This document shows positions 18,143 to 29,400 of a stretch of DNA of 60,969 bases, piece after piece (within the stretch, counting starts at the first letter, position 1; each line of letters starts with the position of its first letter). Origin of the DNA: Sphaerochaetaceae bacterium (GTDB taxonomy: Bacteria > Spirochaetota > Spirochaetia > Sphaerochaetales > Sphaerochaetaceae); assembly GCA_028532765.1 (NCBI GenBank), contig JAQQAR010000006.1, forward strand, positions 1-60,969. Direction: 5' to 3'. A program made the translations under genes and the position numbers. The notes below the pieces were generated by a model that did not search any database, was not told the origin of the DNA, and worked only from the letters and a program-made list of their open reading frames with translations.

Positions 18143-18178
18143 TAGTCTCATCTTTCCAAGGTATGAAAGATGAGACTA
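18143..18178 (+). promoter_or_regulatory. 14-bp hairpin enclosing the recQ start codon
   Basis: TAGTCTCATCTTTC (18143-18156) is perfectly complementary to GAAAGATGAGACTA (18165-18178), with an 8-nt loop CAAGGTAT. The recQ ATG at 18163-18165 lies at the loop/stem junction and the only ribosome-site-like bases (AAGG) lie in the loop. No T-run follows, so it does not look like an intrinsic terminator. A role in limiting translation is inferred. Confidence 0.5.
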
Positions 18179-19746
18179 CAACACATTTCCTGGAGGACCA
18201 AATCAATCACATCCTCCAGGAACGCTTCAACATCCATTCCCTCTACCCATTCCAACAGCTAGTAATCCAGCGCATCCTAGAAGAGGACCGTGAAGAGAGC
18301 AATCATGAAGGATCAGTAGTGGTACTCCCTACCGGTGGAGGCAAGAGTCTTTGCTTTATGCTCCCCTCCCTCCTCGTAGAAGGGATCACTGTCTTGGTCT
18401 ATCCACTGCTCTCCCTCATGCATGACCAGATCAGGCGCCTTGATGAGGTTTCCATCCCCTATATCTGCATACAAGGTGGCCAGAGCCATGAAGAGAGGAA
18501 TCTTCTACTAGAGAAATTAAAAAACAGGGAAGCTAGAATCCTGGTAACCAATGCAGAGTGTCTTTCCCTGCCTGCTCTCATCAACACCCTTGCCCGGATG
18601 ACCATCAGCCTCTTGGTCTTGGATGAAGCCCATACCATCATAAGCTGGGGGGAAGGTTTCCGCCCTGCCCTCGCTACTGTCGGACCCATTATCCAACACC
18701 TTCCGGTTCGGCAGGTCCTCTGCTTTACTGCTACAGCAGATGAGCTGGTGCTCCATGGCTTGAACCGCCTGATATTTCCAATCGCAAAACCTCACCTCAT
18801 TCATGCAAGCAGCAACAGGACAAACATCACCTACCATGTCATCAGAACGCTGAGCAAGAGAGAGAGTATCACTGAGCTGCTCTGTCAAGAAAATCTCCTG
18901 CCAGCTCTAGTCTTTTGCAGTACCCGGAAACTGACCGAGACGTCAGCCCACAATCTCCTCTACGCACTCCCCGATGTGTCAGTCCGTTATTACCATGCAG
19001 GGCTTACCAAGGATGAGAGAAGATATCTAGAGAAGTGGTTCAATGACTCTGAAAAAGGAGTGCTGTTTGCAACAAAAGCCTTTGGAATGGGAATTGATGT
19101 AAAAGGGATTCGATGCGTCATCCACCATGACCTGAGCGAAGATGTTCTCTCCTTTCTACAGGAAAGTGGAAGAGCGGGAAGAGACAGTAAACCTGCTCTC
19201 TCGATCAGCTTGCTTGATGGAAGTGAAAAACCTTCTCTCCTCGCTTCCATCCTACAAAGCACTGAGCATTGCTTCCGAAAAGGTCTCTTGGAGGCAATGA
19301 ATGAGCCATTTGAGTTCTGTAGTGGGTGTGATGTTTGTAACAGAAGCATCTCACTGAAAAGACTGGGAGAGAAGGCAATCCTGATGAGTGTATTATCACA
19401 CCCCTTTCACTTTTCCCCTTCATCCCTTGCTTCCATGCTTCAGGATACCAAAGGTTGGTATTCCTATGGAGGTACACTTTCAACATGGGGTATGCAGGAA
19501 GTACAAGAGGCTATCATGCTCCTGATCACTGAGGGAAAACTGCATATGTCCACTCGATTCAAACGTAGGCTATATATAGATTACAAAGTAGTACTCACAC
19601 TCTTGACAACTCTGCATTCATGGCTGAGGCTTACATATGAGAGTGCAAAAAAGAAGGCTGAAGAGAGCCGGCCCCAGTTACCCTACCATGCCTCGTCCAT
19701 TCCTCCCGGTCAAGGAGATCCAAACCTCCAAGACAGTGCAGGATAA
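18163..19746 (+). CDS. recQ: RecQ-family ATP-dependent DNA helicase, short form
   Basis: The protein has 527 residues. Superfamily-2 helicase motifs are clear: Walker A PTGGGKSLCFMLP (about residue 55), motif II LVLDEAHTI (DEAH), motif III CFTATADE, and motif VI QESGRAGRD. A zinc-binding region follows (CSGCDVCN). A winged-helix part may follow, but the HRDC domain of full-length RecQ is missing. It unwinds DNA 3' to 5' during repair of blocked forks and recombination. The ATG at 18163 is the only reasonable start between the previous stop and the helicase domain, and it sits in a strong hairpin. Its end meets the lacI-type gene tail to tail. Confidence 0.9.
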   Translation: MKDETTTHFLEDQINHILQERFNIHSLYPFQQLVIQRILEEDREESNHEGSVVVLPTGGGKSLCFMLPSLLVEGITVLVYPLLSLMHDQIRRLDEVSIPYICIQGGQSHEERNLLLEKLKNREARILVTNAECLSLPALINTLARMTISLLVLDEAHTIISWGEGFRPALATVGPIIQHLPVRQVLCFTATADELVLHGLNRLIFPIAKPHLIHASSNRTNITYHVIRTLSKRESITELLCQENLLPALVFCSTRKLTETSAHNLLYALPDVSVRYYHAGLTKDERRYLEKWFNDSEKGVLFATKAFGMGIDVKGIRCVIHHDLSEDVLSFLQESGRAGRDSKPALSISLLDGSEKPSLLASILQSTEHCFRKGLLEAMNEPFEFCSGCDVCNRSISLKRLGEKAILMSVLSHPFHFSPSSLASMLQDTKGWYSYGGTLSTWGMQEVQEAIMLLITEGKLHMSTRFKRRLYIDYKVVLTLLTTLHSWLRLTYESAKKKAEESRPQLPYHASSIPPGQGDPNLQDSAG

Positions 19747-19792
19747 AAAGCAACAAGGAGAAGAAACCCTCTCATGGAAGAAGCTTTTCCTC

Positions 19793-20767
19793 CTACTGTA
19801 AAAGAGAACGTATAAGTTTCGGCAACACGGTGGTACAATCGGATCGATTTCCAGCCAGGAGACATAACAACTTCTCTGCCGCCTGTCTATAGAGCTCACC
19901 GCTCTGAATAGCAATGCTCGCCACAGGAGCAGGATATACACCGAAGAGAGGGGATGCATCATACCCTACCTTTGGGAGGTCGGTCTTAATACGTAATAAG
20001 AGAGAGAACAAGAGCATATCATTCACCGCTGCAATACCATCAACATCACCGGAATCAATGAGTTTCTGTACCCTCTGGGCAACATCCCCCATGGCATTTG
20101 CGTTTCCAATTTCTGTCGACAACACCAATGCCTCCCGGTAGTGCTCCCTGAATCCAGCAAGCCGCTCGGCATGGGGGACGACACTCTCGAGGTAGCCGGT
20201 GATATATAGTGGCTTTAGCACACCACACTCTCTAAGATACTGGGCTTGTAGGGTTCCACCATATCGATTGTCTGTTCTCACACAGTTCGTTGTTTCGGTA
20301 CTTCCTGTGAGGTGATGGGCAAGCACATAGGGAATAGAGATGGAAGAAAAAAGCGCTTCCTCCTCCTGTGTGTCAACATCATAGGCGAGGATACCATCAC
20401 AGCGCATTGCAATCGCTTCCAGCTCACGCCGTGTTTCCACAGTATAGAATCGCATCTGCCAGGAGCTTTTCGCCAACACTTCCTGTACTCCCTTGATCGC
20501 CCTACCAAAGAACCAGTCAAAGCTATCCAGATTTCCCCAGTAGTAGGGCCTCTCCTCCTTCCTGAACTGCACAAAGGCAATGGTGCCGGTCCCACTTCTT
20601 CGCAAGGTAGCGGCAGCGCTGTTGGGTTCATACCCCAACTCTTTTGCGGCTTCCAATACTCGCTTTGCAAGTGATGGGGAGACCTTACCAGGATTGTTGT
20701 ACACACGAGAGACGGTTGCACTGCTTACCCCTGCCTTATTTGCGACACTGTTTCTGGTTGCTCCCAT
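19793..20767 (-). CDS. LacI-family transcriptional regulator, probable galactose repressor
   Basis: The protein has 324 residues; AGAGGA lies 6 nt before the ATG at 20767. The N-terminal helix-turn-helix (SVANKAGVSSATVSRVYNN) and hinge (LGYEPNSAAATLRR) are typical, and the rest is a periplasmic-binding-protein-like sugar sensor. It is divergent from galactokinase. A perfect palindrome lies on the galactokinase promoter at 20814-20827, so it most likely represses galK and is released by galactose or a derivative. The effector is inferred from the neighbour only. Confidence 0.9.
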   Translation of the reverse strand: MGATRNSVANKAGVSSATVSRVYNNPGKVSPSLAKRVLEAAKELGYEPNSAAATLRRSGTGTIAFVQFRKEERPYYWGNLDSFDWFFGRAIKGVQEVLAKSSWQMRFYTVETRRELEAIAMRCDGILAYDVDTQEEEALFSSISIPYVLAHHLTGSTETTNCVRTDNRYGGTLQAQYLRECGVLKPLYITGYLESVVPHAERLAGFREHYREALVLSTEIGNANAMGDVAQRVQKLIDSGDVDGIAAVNDMLLFSLLLRIKTDLPKVGYDASPLFGVYPAPVASIAIQSGELYRQAAEKLLCLLAGNRSDCTTVLPKLIRSLLQ

Positions 20768-20787
20768 CGTTCGTCCTCTTATTTTTA

Positions 20788-20816
20788 TTGACAAATGCTT
20801 GATACAGGGTTAGTGT
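20788..20816 (+). promoter_or_regulatory. Galactokinase promoter
   Basis: TTGACA at 20788-20793 and TAGTGT at 20811-20816 are separated by 17 bp. The -35 box is a perfect consensus and the -10 box is weak. The operator palindrome overlaps the -10 box and the probable start of transcription. The element lies between the divergent regulator (start 20767) and galactokinase (start 20864). Confidence 0.6.
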
Positions 20817-20827
20817 ACACGTGTACA
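20814..20827. promoter_or_regulatory. Palindromic operator for the LacI-family regulator
   Basis: TGTACACGTGTACA is a perfect 14-bp palindrome with a central CG step, as LacI-family regulators usually recognise. It covers the -10 box of the galactokinase promoter, so binding would block transcription. The link to the adjacent regulator is inferred from position. Confidence 0.65.
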
Positions 20828-20863
20828 TTCAAGAACGCAAGTACATTTGCACTGAAGGAGCAT

Positions 20864-22141
20864 ATGATGGCCAGAAAGGAAGCAATACAGAAAGGTTTGT
20901 TGCATACCGTGTATCCATCCCTCTACGGGAATTCGTTCCAAGCTGAGGATATGGACAAACGGTTCATCAGTTTGGTTGAAGAACATAACAACTTGTTCAA
21001 GGAACAGGATGTCAGTCTGTTCTCCACTGCTGGAAGAAGTGAGCTCGGTGGAAACCATACTGACCACAATCTGGGAAAAGTCATTGCTGCTACCATTAAC
21101 CTGGATACCATCGCCGCAGTAAGCAAGCGAGATGACAACATCGTCGTCTTGACGAGTGAAGGCTACCCAGAAGTGGTTGTGCATCTTGATGAGCTTGCAA
21201 TCGTTGAAGCAGAGAAAAACACCACCGAGGCACTGGTACGCGGTATTGCCTTTGCATTCAAGCAGCGAGGCCTCAATCTTGGTGGTTGGCAAGCCAATAC
21301 CACGAGCCGGGTACTCAAAGGATCGGGGCTCTCCTCATCTGCCGCAGTTGAGGTTCTCTGTGGAACCATTTTTAACCACCTCTACAATGAAGACACACTC
21401 TCTCCGGTTGATCTTGCGATCATCGGGAAGTTCAGCGAAAACAACTACTTCGGTAAACCCTCTGGATTGATGGACCAGATGGCATGTGCGTATGGTGGTA
21501 TCATAGGGATTGACTTTGCTGATGAGGAAAACCCGAAGATTGAGCCGGTGCACTACTCCTTCACTGATCATGGATACCAGCTGGTCATCGTGGACACCGG
21601 GGGAAATCATGCAGACCTTACCCCCGAGTATGCTGCAGTGCCCAAGGAGATGAAGGAAGTAGCTGCTCACTTTGAGGCAAAGCATCTCAGGGAGATCGAT
21701 GAATCTACCTTCATCTCTCAGCTTCCCCTTCTCAGAAAAACACTTCAGAATGACCGGGCAATGCTACGCTCAATTCACTTCTTTGAAGAGAACAAGCGAG
21801 TTGCCAATATGCTCAAAGCTCTGGAGAATCATGACATTGCATCATACCTGAAAGAAGTGAGAGCGAGCGGAGAGAGCTCCTTCTGCTTCCTCCAGAACCT
21901 CTACCCCTCTTTCTTCCCTCAGGAACAGGGTCTGAGTCTGGCTATTGCCATGACCAAGAGCCTGCTGGGAAGCGATACGACTGTACGTGTCCATGGAGGA
22001 GGCTTCGCTGGTACCATCCAAGCCTACATACCCCTGGACAAATATGAGCTCTATAAACAAGCAATGGAAGCTGTATTCTCAGAAGGAAGTGTCACTCCTA
22101 TCACAGTCCGGCAGAGAGAAAGCTGCTGTATTGCGGAGTAG
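20864..22141 (+). CDS. galK: Galactokinase
   Basis: The protein has 425 residues. AAGGAG precedes two adjacent ATGs (20864 and 20867); the second has the better spacing. It phosphorylates galactose at C1 with ATP. GHMP-kinase features: AGRSELGGNHTDHNLGKVI (galactokinase signature), VLKGSGLSSSAAVEV (phosphate-binding loop) and VHGGGFAGTIQAY (third motif). The signature has GNHTDH where the common form has GEHTDY, a variant I associate with Firmicutes-type enzymes. No galT or galE is adjacent, so later Leloir steps must lie elsewhere. It is controlled by the divergent LacI-type gene and ends at a terminator. Confidence 0.95.
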   Translation: MMARKEAIQKGLLHTVYPSLYGNSFQAEDMDKRFISLVEEHNNLFKEQDVSLFSTAGRSELGGNHTDHNLGKVIAATINLDTIAAVSKRDDNIVVLTSEGYPEVVVHLDELAIVEAEKNTTEALVRGIAFAFKQRGLNLGGWQANTTSRVLKGSGLSSSAAVEVLCGTIFNHLYNEDTLSPVDLAIIGKFSENNYFGKPSGLMDQMACAYGGIIGIDFADEENPKIEPVHYSFTDHGYQLVIVDTGGNHADLTPEYAAVPKEMKEVAAHFEAKHLREIDESTFISQLPLLRKTLQNDRAMLRSIHFFEENKRVANMLKALENHDIASYLKEVRASGESSFCFLQNLYPSFFPQEQGLSLAIAMTKSLLGSDTTVRVHGGGFAGTIQAYIPLDKYELYKQAMEAVFSEGSVTPITVRQRESCCIAE

Positions 22142-22157
22142 AAAGGAACGATACGAT

Positions 22158-22193
22158 AACAGGCTAGTTTTTCACAAGCTTGCCTGTTTTTTT
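22158..22193 (+). terminator. Intrinsic terminator after galK
   Basis: AACAGGCTAG and CTTGCCTGTT form a 10-bp stem with one mismatch around an 11-nt loop, followed by seven T residues ending at 22193. It lies 16 bp after the galK stop. Confidence 0.8.
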
Positions 22194-22295
22194 GTTTCAC
22201 TCCTGTATGGAGTACTAAAATTACTATCACTCCCATTATCTTTCCCTTTGCATATTGGCTTCTTCGTTATACAATAGCCAATTAGGGAGAGACTC

Positions 22296-23039
22296 ATGGA
22301 CATTGATAATCGTATTCACACCTATTTCCAAGCTGAGGCTGAAAGCTTGCATGTAAAGAACATCTTTCTTGGACTCGGCTACTCTGCAGTTGTCTTGCAA
22401 GATGGACGTTGTGGACTCTGCTACACTCCAAAAGGGAGTGGAAATAGTTGTTCAGTTAACAAGAACAAGGAGGAATATGAAGGGTATCCTGCGATCAAAC
22501 TACTTAAGAACATCAAGAAAGAGGACCCGCTTGGCAGAGCCATGGCAATTGCACTCTGCAATGCCTTGAACCAGGACCACTCCCTCCTACAGGATGAGGA
22601 TGACGGCAATCTGATACGCGACCTTAAGTTGAATGCAGGAGACAATGTTGCCATGATCGGATACTTTGCTCCCATCGTCTCGTACTTGAAGGAGCATGAT
22701 ATTACTGTTCGTGCTTACGATATTGGAAAGGAAGTAGGATCAGAGATGGAGTTCTACCAATGGGCAGAGACCGAGAGCGATGCCTTGATCCTGACCGCCA
22801 CCAGCCTGATCAACTCCTCCCTTGAAGAAGTCCTCAGCCATTTCAATGGGAAGAGAATTCCCACGGTACTCATGGGACCATCGGCCATTATGGCCAAGGA
22901 ACTCTATAGAGGCTTGCCTATTGATCTACTAGCAGGTTCCACCGTTTCCAACCGGGATGGTGTAATCAAGTCAATTCGTAATGGTCGGGGAACCCCCTAC
23001 CTTCATAAGGACTGCAAGAAGGTTCATCTTTACCTCTAG
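22296..23039 (+). CDS. DUF364-type protein (DUF4213 N-terminus plus Rossmann-like domain)
   Basis: The protein has 247 residues, with GGGAGAG before the ATG. The first ~85 residues (FLGLGYSAVVLQDGRCGLCYTP region) resemble the DUF4213 domain. The remainder is a Rossmann-like domain with DNVAMIGYFAPIV, LILTATSLINSSLEEVLSHF and VLMGPSAIM, as in DUF364 proteins. DUF364 has been proposed to be involved in heavy-metal chelation, but this is not proven. It is a single-gene unit between the galK terminator and a long intergenic region. Confidence 0.75.
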   Translation: MDIDNRIHTYFQAEAESLHVKNIFLGLGYSAVVLQDGRCGLCYTPKGSGNSCSVNKNKEEYEGYPAIKLLKNIKKEDPLGRAMAIALCNALNQDHSLLQDEDDGNLIRDLKLNAGDNVAMIGYFAPIVSYLKEHDITVRAYDIGKEVGSEMEFYQWAETESDALILTATSLINSSLEEVLSHFNGKRIPTVLMGPSAIMAKELYRGLPIDLLAGSTVSNRDGVIKSIRNGRGTPYLHKDCKKVHLYL

Positions 23040-23447
23040 AGATACGTACTGAGAAAACTACTTTTTCCGTAGGCTCTGTTTCCTCTTTTTCGCACTTCCC
23101 AAATTTTTCCGAATTTTCTTACGTTTATTGTCATATTTTTAATTATGTCCAATTTCTGATGCAATTTTTCTTCTACAATTTATACAGACTCTCAATATTG
23201 ACAAATCGCTGTAAGCATTTGACTATAAATTATGAGGCATGGAATAGAAGAAAACAGGAAGGCTTCTTGCACCATTTACAACCTCCCACACTTCACCACT
23301 AGCCTCAACATGTCTTATTCCTTCACATATACTGCTGTCTCACTCATCAGAGGATTCTACTCTGGTTAGCCAAGACAAATCACCACGGAAACATCATCTT
23401 GCATTGTGCTACAGACCAGGAATATCTGGTAGGGGTGGGAGGCTATT
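23040..23447 (+). other. 408-bp intergenic region, leader of the surface-protein operon
   Basis: The region is AT-rich in its first half and has no credible gene. TTGACA at 23198-23203 and TATAAA at 23224-23229 resemble promoter boxes, but the 20-bp spacing is longer than usual. If transcription starts nearby, the untranslated leader of the giant-protein gene would exceed 200 nt. I recognise no known riboswitch and no strong terminator after the DUF364 gene. Confidence 0.4.
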
Positions 23448-26400
23448 ATGAAACGACTGATGAAGGCTATCTTTCTGATTCTTCTAGTACTTTTCTGTTT
23501 ACAACCAATGACCGCTAAGGTCATAAGGACCAGCTCAAGAAAATTGAGCATACCTAAGGATATCGTTGCAACACGAAAGGTGAATTTCAATATTGGAGAC
23601 ATCTTAACGGTGCCGATGGTCTCTCTTACTATCGTGAACGACCCTACCCCAGCCTATCTCTTGCTCGTACTGGAACTGGAGATCGACAGCACAGAAATTC
23701 CTGCCTCCGAGAATATGGCAACGGCGGAAATCGTCAGGTATTTTGCTGGAAGCGAAACACTGACATTCTCCAATACTGACCTCATGAACTATGTTGGCAA
23801 TGTCCGTGGAGGCTCTGCCCCCACCGCCATCAGGGATGCATTTGGCGTGTCTTCAATGAGTTCAATTACTTCTGATTTCTTTGAGAATTCCAATACGACC
23901 ATTCCTGAAGGCGAGTATACCCTAACTCTCAAGGCATATGAAATTGATAATGAGGATGCAAGTGTTACAACAGGTAGGGTACTCAAGGAAGCTCAATCCG
24001 TTACCTTCAAGGTACTCACCATTGGCTCCCTTTCAGTAGTACAGAACCCAACGGTCGGGGATACTACACTTCGTATACAGCTTCCAGAGACTCCCTATTA
24101 TAGTGAATCAAACATTCCTACGAACTCAACCACCAAAGTTACGATCAACGGACCTGGAATAAAGCAGAGCATAAGTAAATCCCACAGCAGGGTGGTTGCC
24201 TCGCTTGGTTCCTCGATCAAGGGGCATCCTGGGGATACTACTGGAGGAGAGGTCACCTATGACCTTTCTTCTATTAAGTTCAGGGCAGGAGAAACGTATA
24301 CCTTTACCATCGAATATTTTGATGCAGCAGGATATCTTATAGCCAACAGCGTGAAGAGCATCTCCTTCCCCTCTCCCAAATTCTTCACCTCCATAGACAC
24401 AAGCAACGCCTACATCCCGGAATTCAGTTGGGGGTTCAACGATGATTACGACGATTGGACAACGGAGTACAGGGTCTACCTCAACGGACAGTATTATGGC
24501 TACACCACTTCGAACAACTATACACTTTCTTCTCCCCTCTCACCCAATACCACCTACTCGTGGTACATAATGCCGTTCAATAGGGACGGTACGGCATTCT
24601 TCAGCAGCACATCAGCTATCAGCAAAACCTTTACTACGAAAGCCCATACCGAGCTTGATGTCGCAGTCAACGAACCAGAAGACAAAGCAGTATTATTGCT
24701 AGGTGAATCATATACCTTCAGTGGGGATGCGACACTCTCTGACAATGCCACAATTAAGAGCGCAATATGGCAAATTGGTACCGAGACAAAGACAGGTGAC
24801 TCAATCACCTACACTCCAAGCAAGCGTTATGCTGCAAATAGCTTACTGACCTATCTCAGGATAGTCGATAGCTTCAACCTTGCTAAAAACTCCGCCTCAC
24901 TGTATCTTACCGTCCTTGACCCTGCTATCGCTATTCAAGGAGGGACCGAACAAACAATCAGCAAGGGAAGCAGCACAACCTTTACCTTGGACAGCAAGAA
25001 TACCAGGGACCTCTCCACTGTAGAGTGGTACCTCGACAGTTCCCTAGTAGGCTCTGGGAATTCACTCTCCTATACGTTTGACGAGAGCGGTACCTACTCC
25101 CTTACCGCCAAGGGTGAGAGTACCCCCGATATCAATGGAACTACCAAGGAAGTCACTTCCAATAGCCAGAAAATCACCGTAATAGGAGATGCCCCATCGG
25201 TTGCAATCGTACAACCACAGACAGAGGTTGCGATGGTAAAGGGAACCACTCTCGATTTAGTTGCTTCCTCCCAAGCTGACAACCAAATCCAAAGTAGAGT
25301 TTGGACGTACAGTGGAGCCGCATCAGGAACACTGGGAAGTGGGAGTGACAGTGTATCATTTACCCCCACCACAACTGGGGCCTATACCATTACCCTCTCA
25401 GTAACGGACATCCATCAGAAGACAAGCACTGCAACGACAAGAGTTGTGGTCATCGATCCACAAGTGGCACTAACCAGCCCCCAGATGGGTTCCACCTTTT
25501 CTCTAGCAAGCAGCCTAAGTCTTGAGGTATCGGCGCCTAATGCACAGCTCATACGTTATTTCATTGGCAACCAAGAGCTAGCCTCCCCAACAGTTGATCT
25601 AGCAAACCTTGGAACCGGTACCTACAGTGCATATGCAAAAGCATCATGGGAAGTTGTCGACAGAACGGGAAAACCTAGTATATATACAGAGGACTCAAGT
25701 ACCATTACCTTTAGCGTAAAGGATCTTATACCTCCAACGGTTTCCATCAACTTTCCTGAAGACGATATGTTGCTCAAGACAGGCACCACCTATCAGTTTG
25801 TTGCAGAGACCAGCAGCAGTTCTAATGTCACAAACAACTGGTGGGAAGTGAATGGAATACGTTTAACCGGAAACAGTTATACGCCATCGACCTCTGAGAA
25901 GAGCAAATCACTTACCATCACCCATTATGCCGAAAACCAGGATGGCGTGAGGGGAAGCAATAGCGTCCAAGTACAGCTTGCAAATCCATCCGTATACCTT
26001 ACTCCCCCGTCTGCAACGCAGTTCCTGAGTGGGGAGGTAATCCCTGTCAGTGCGACTGTCGTCGACGGAGAGCTGTACTGGCTTGTTGATGGCAATGAAA
26101 TACCATCTTGGGATAAGATGCTTACCACCACCGGACAGCACACCATCCAAGCAGGATGGAGATTACAAGCAATGGGAGCCAATGGGAGCCTCCGTTCCTT
26201 CAGCGGATTGTCTTCCACCAAGGCAACAGTATCGGTATACAGTAATCAGAGGCCGGTCATAACCTCTTTCTCACCAGCCACTGCAGTAATACTGCAGCGT
26301 ACCGGGGTACCGGTTATATTCTCACTGCAGGCTTCCAGCCAGAATACGCTGGAGACAACCAAGTGGAATATTTTCAGTGAAGGCTCTTCTATCCGAGAGA

Positions 26401-29400
26401 CCCTTGCTGCAAGCATCAGCCATCAAAGTTGGCCTCCAGGGTTGTACACTGTCCAGGCAGAAGTGAAAGATACCTATAATCAGAGTACGAAGCAGGAGTG
26501 GACCGTCAAGATCATTGACCCTAGCATCTCCATCACCTATCCACAGAATGGAGCAAAATTCCCAACAAAACAGGTACCAAAGCCAGTTATTGTAACCAAG
26601 GATGTCAGCTCTTTCACCATGGCACTCAATGGAACCTTGATCAGTGACACCTTTGACTGGAACTCGCTCGGTGCTGGGAGTTACACCCTGAGCGTGGTAG
26701 GTAGCTACCTGACCACAGGAAAAACTACTCCAGAGAAGACGAGTGAGCAAAAAATCACCTTCAGTGTTGCCCAGAGCACACCTCCAAAATTTGAGGTGAA
26801 CGGGATCAGCAACAATGATCGCCTCATTGCAGGAGAACGCTATAACCTTATTGCAAACGGGGAAGCAAATGAGACCTTCCAGTGGTATGTAGACAACCAG
26901 CTTACCGCACAAGGGGAAGCCTACTCCTTTACTCCAAACGCATCCCAAAAAGAAATAACCATCATGGTCAGGGGTGAGCGGAACTCCATAATCGTTGACA
27001 AGCACTTCAATGTGCGGGTCATCGACCCCTATATCAGTATCATTCTTCCTGAGGGATTGGCTTTTGAAAACCTCTATCCACCGAGCATACCGATCCCTCT
27101 GCTCTATGAGAGCAGGGATATCGACAAAGTGGTCTGGAAGGTGAACCTAAAGGAATACAACAATCCTACCGTTACCTTCGCACAGGGTATGCACAGCATC
27201 GATGTAGATGGCTATGCAACCTCAGTACGGCTTCCTGATGGAACTATGGGTGATTACCTCCCCACCAATACCGACGGTATTACCGGGAGGGATATCCAGG
27301 TTGCTGACAAACAGGGAGTGGTGAGCATAGAGGCTCCTGAGCGAGTGCTGGAAGGAAGTGCAATTACCGTAAAAGCTCTCTTGGTGGAGCAAGGGCTTAC
27401 CGATTTGATTGCTACCCTAGCCCTCTCGGTTGACGGGGTAAAGTATACACAACACCAAAGACCTGCAGGTAGGGAGTTTACCATTCCCACCTTGAAAGCA
27501 GGAGTGCATACCATTTCGATCACCTCCACTGATGTATTTGGGAACAGCAAAACTGCTGAAAAACAGATTGAAGTACTCAAACCACTGGACTTCACGATTA
27601 CCAAACCGCTAGAGGGACAACATCTCTCACCAGAGACCGTGATCAAGGGTAATCTGGAATTGATCGCAGGTGCAATTGACTTGGTTACATGGAGGCTGGA
27701 TGCGACTGTCGTTCCCAATTCGAACTTCCTAAGCGGGACGCTTGGCACGCTGAAACCGGGAAAGCACACCATTTCCGCCAGTGCAAGAGATCCTCTGGGG
27801 AATGTAACAACCAAACAAGTACGGGTTGAAGTCCAGAACGACTTCCAACTCAACTTGCTCGCTCCTTTTGACTCCACCACTACCATGATCGGTACACAGG
27901 TGCCTTGCATGGTAGGAGTTGATAAGGTAGTGGGTTCGTCCTTCGACCTTTCGGATGCGGCTTCACGCATTACATGGTATGTCAATGGAAGCAGTACCGG
28001 TGAGGTAGGTCTGAGTTACCAATTCAAGGCTGAGAAAAGCGGGAGTTTCACCATCCAGGCACGTTACGCCAATGGGGCGATGGTTCGCACCACAGCAGAG
28101 CGGACCATCACTGTCCGTGATATTGCCGAGCCAACCATTCTCTCTCCTCTGCAAGCGCAAACCATTACTTACAAGACAGGCGAGAAGATTGCGCTCTCTG
28201 CTACCGGAGAGGAAGGAGCAACCTATCAGTGGAAGCTCGCTGACCAAGTGGTTGCTGTAGGAAAGGAGACCAGCTTTGATCCAAAAGGAGTTTCTGGAAA
28301 CGTGCAACTTACCCTCGTCACTACTGCCTTTGGCAGAAGCAGCCAGAGAAGAGTAAGCTTCACATTGACTCCAAACCAAAGCCCGACTCTTACCCTCTCG
28401 GTTCCTCCACTTCAGTACACAGGAGAGCCCCTCACTTGGGCTGCCACTGCATTTGACGCAGAGGACAAGAAAGCCAACCAGATTGTCACCTATCGTTTTG
28501 ATGGGGTTCCTATGGAAGGAGCGAATCAACGAATCTTGACTGAGGCAGATGTCGGGAATCATATTCTGGAAGCCCGTACAGTGGACAGTATGGGAGCAGA
28601 AACGATTGCGAGAGCTGCCATCCAGGTATCGAGGGCTCAGCTTCCCATGGAAATACTCTCTCCCAAGAAAGAACAGACCTTCTTCCTGGGTTATGATGTA
28701 CCCTTGATCGCTACACTCAATGAAGCGGTGAAAGGAACCTACCAGTGGACCATCACGTATCTTGATGATCCGGCAGCAAGCAATGATTCCCTTACGGGAA
28801 GCAATGCCATGTTCTCTGCAAAGGGAACTGGACTGGTTGAGATCACCACGGTCTTCGTTGATGGAAACAATCGTGAGCGGGCAAGGGAGCGGACTACGAT
28901 AACCATCCAGAAGGAGCCGCTCAAGCTCTCGATCAACTGGCCCCATGGCAGTGTCGTGAATGCTGGAACCAAACTCAGCCCGACACTGATCGGACTTCCC
29001 AGCGACCAGGAAGGTGGCCAAGTCAGGTGGTATCTCAATGGACTGGAGATTGATGATATTGGAAATCTTACAGCACCGGAGATAGCCGGTTCCTGTACAT
29101 TGGTAGCGGTCTACAGCGAGGAGGATGCCAGCGAACAGGCAAGCATTTCCTTCACGGTGAACACCAGGCCACAACTCTCCTTCATCAATCTTGCTGAAGG
29201 GACCAGTGCTCCGCTTGGCAGACCCATCGTACTGGCTGTTGAGGTAAAGGATGACCAAGCCTTCACAGGAACTATACGTTGGAAGGATGCTGAGGGAACA
29301 GTGCTTGGGGAAGGGAAAGCCCTTGCATTCACCCCCTCTGCAGCAGGAGAACAACAGATCAGAGCGGAGGCAACAGACTCTATGGGACTGGTTGGCAGTA

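Noticed and set aside
23198..23229. Strong promoter of the giant-protein operon
   Set aside because: TTGACA and TATAAA are 20 bp apart, outside the normal range, so it is only mentioned as a possibility in the intergenic entry.
27963..29354. Long open frame (463 codons) on the minus strand inside the giant Ig-like gene
   Set aside because: The plus-strand protein shows clear repeated domain structure; the minus frame has no motif and no ribosome site.
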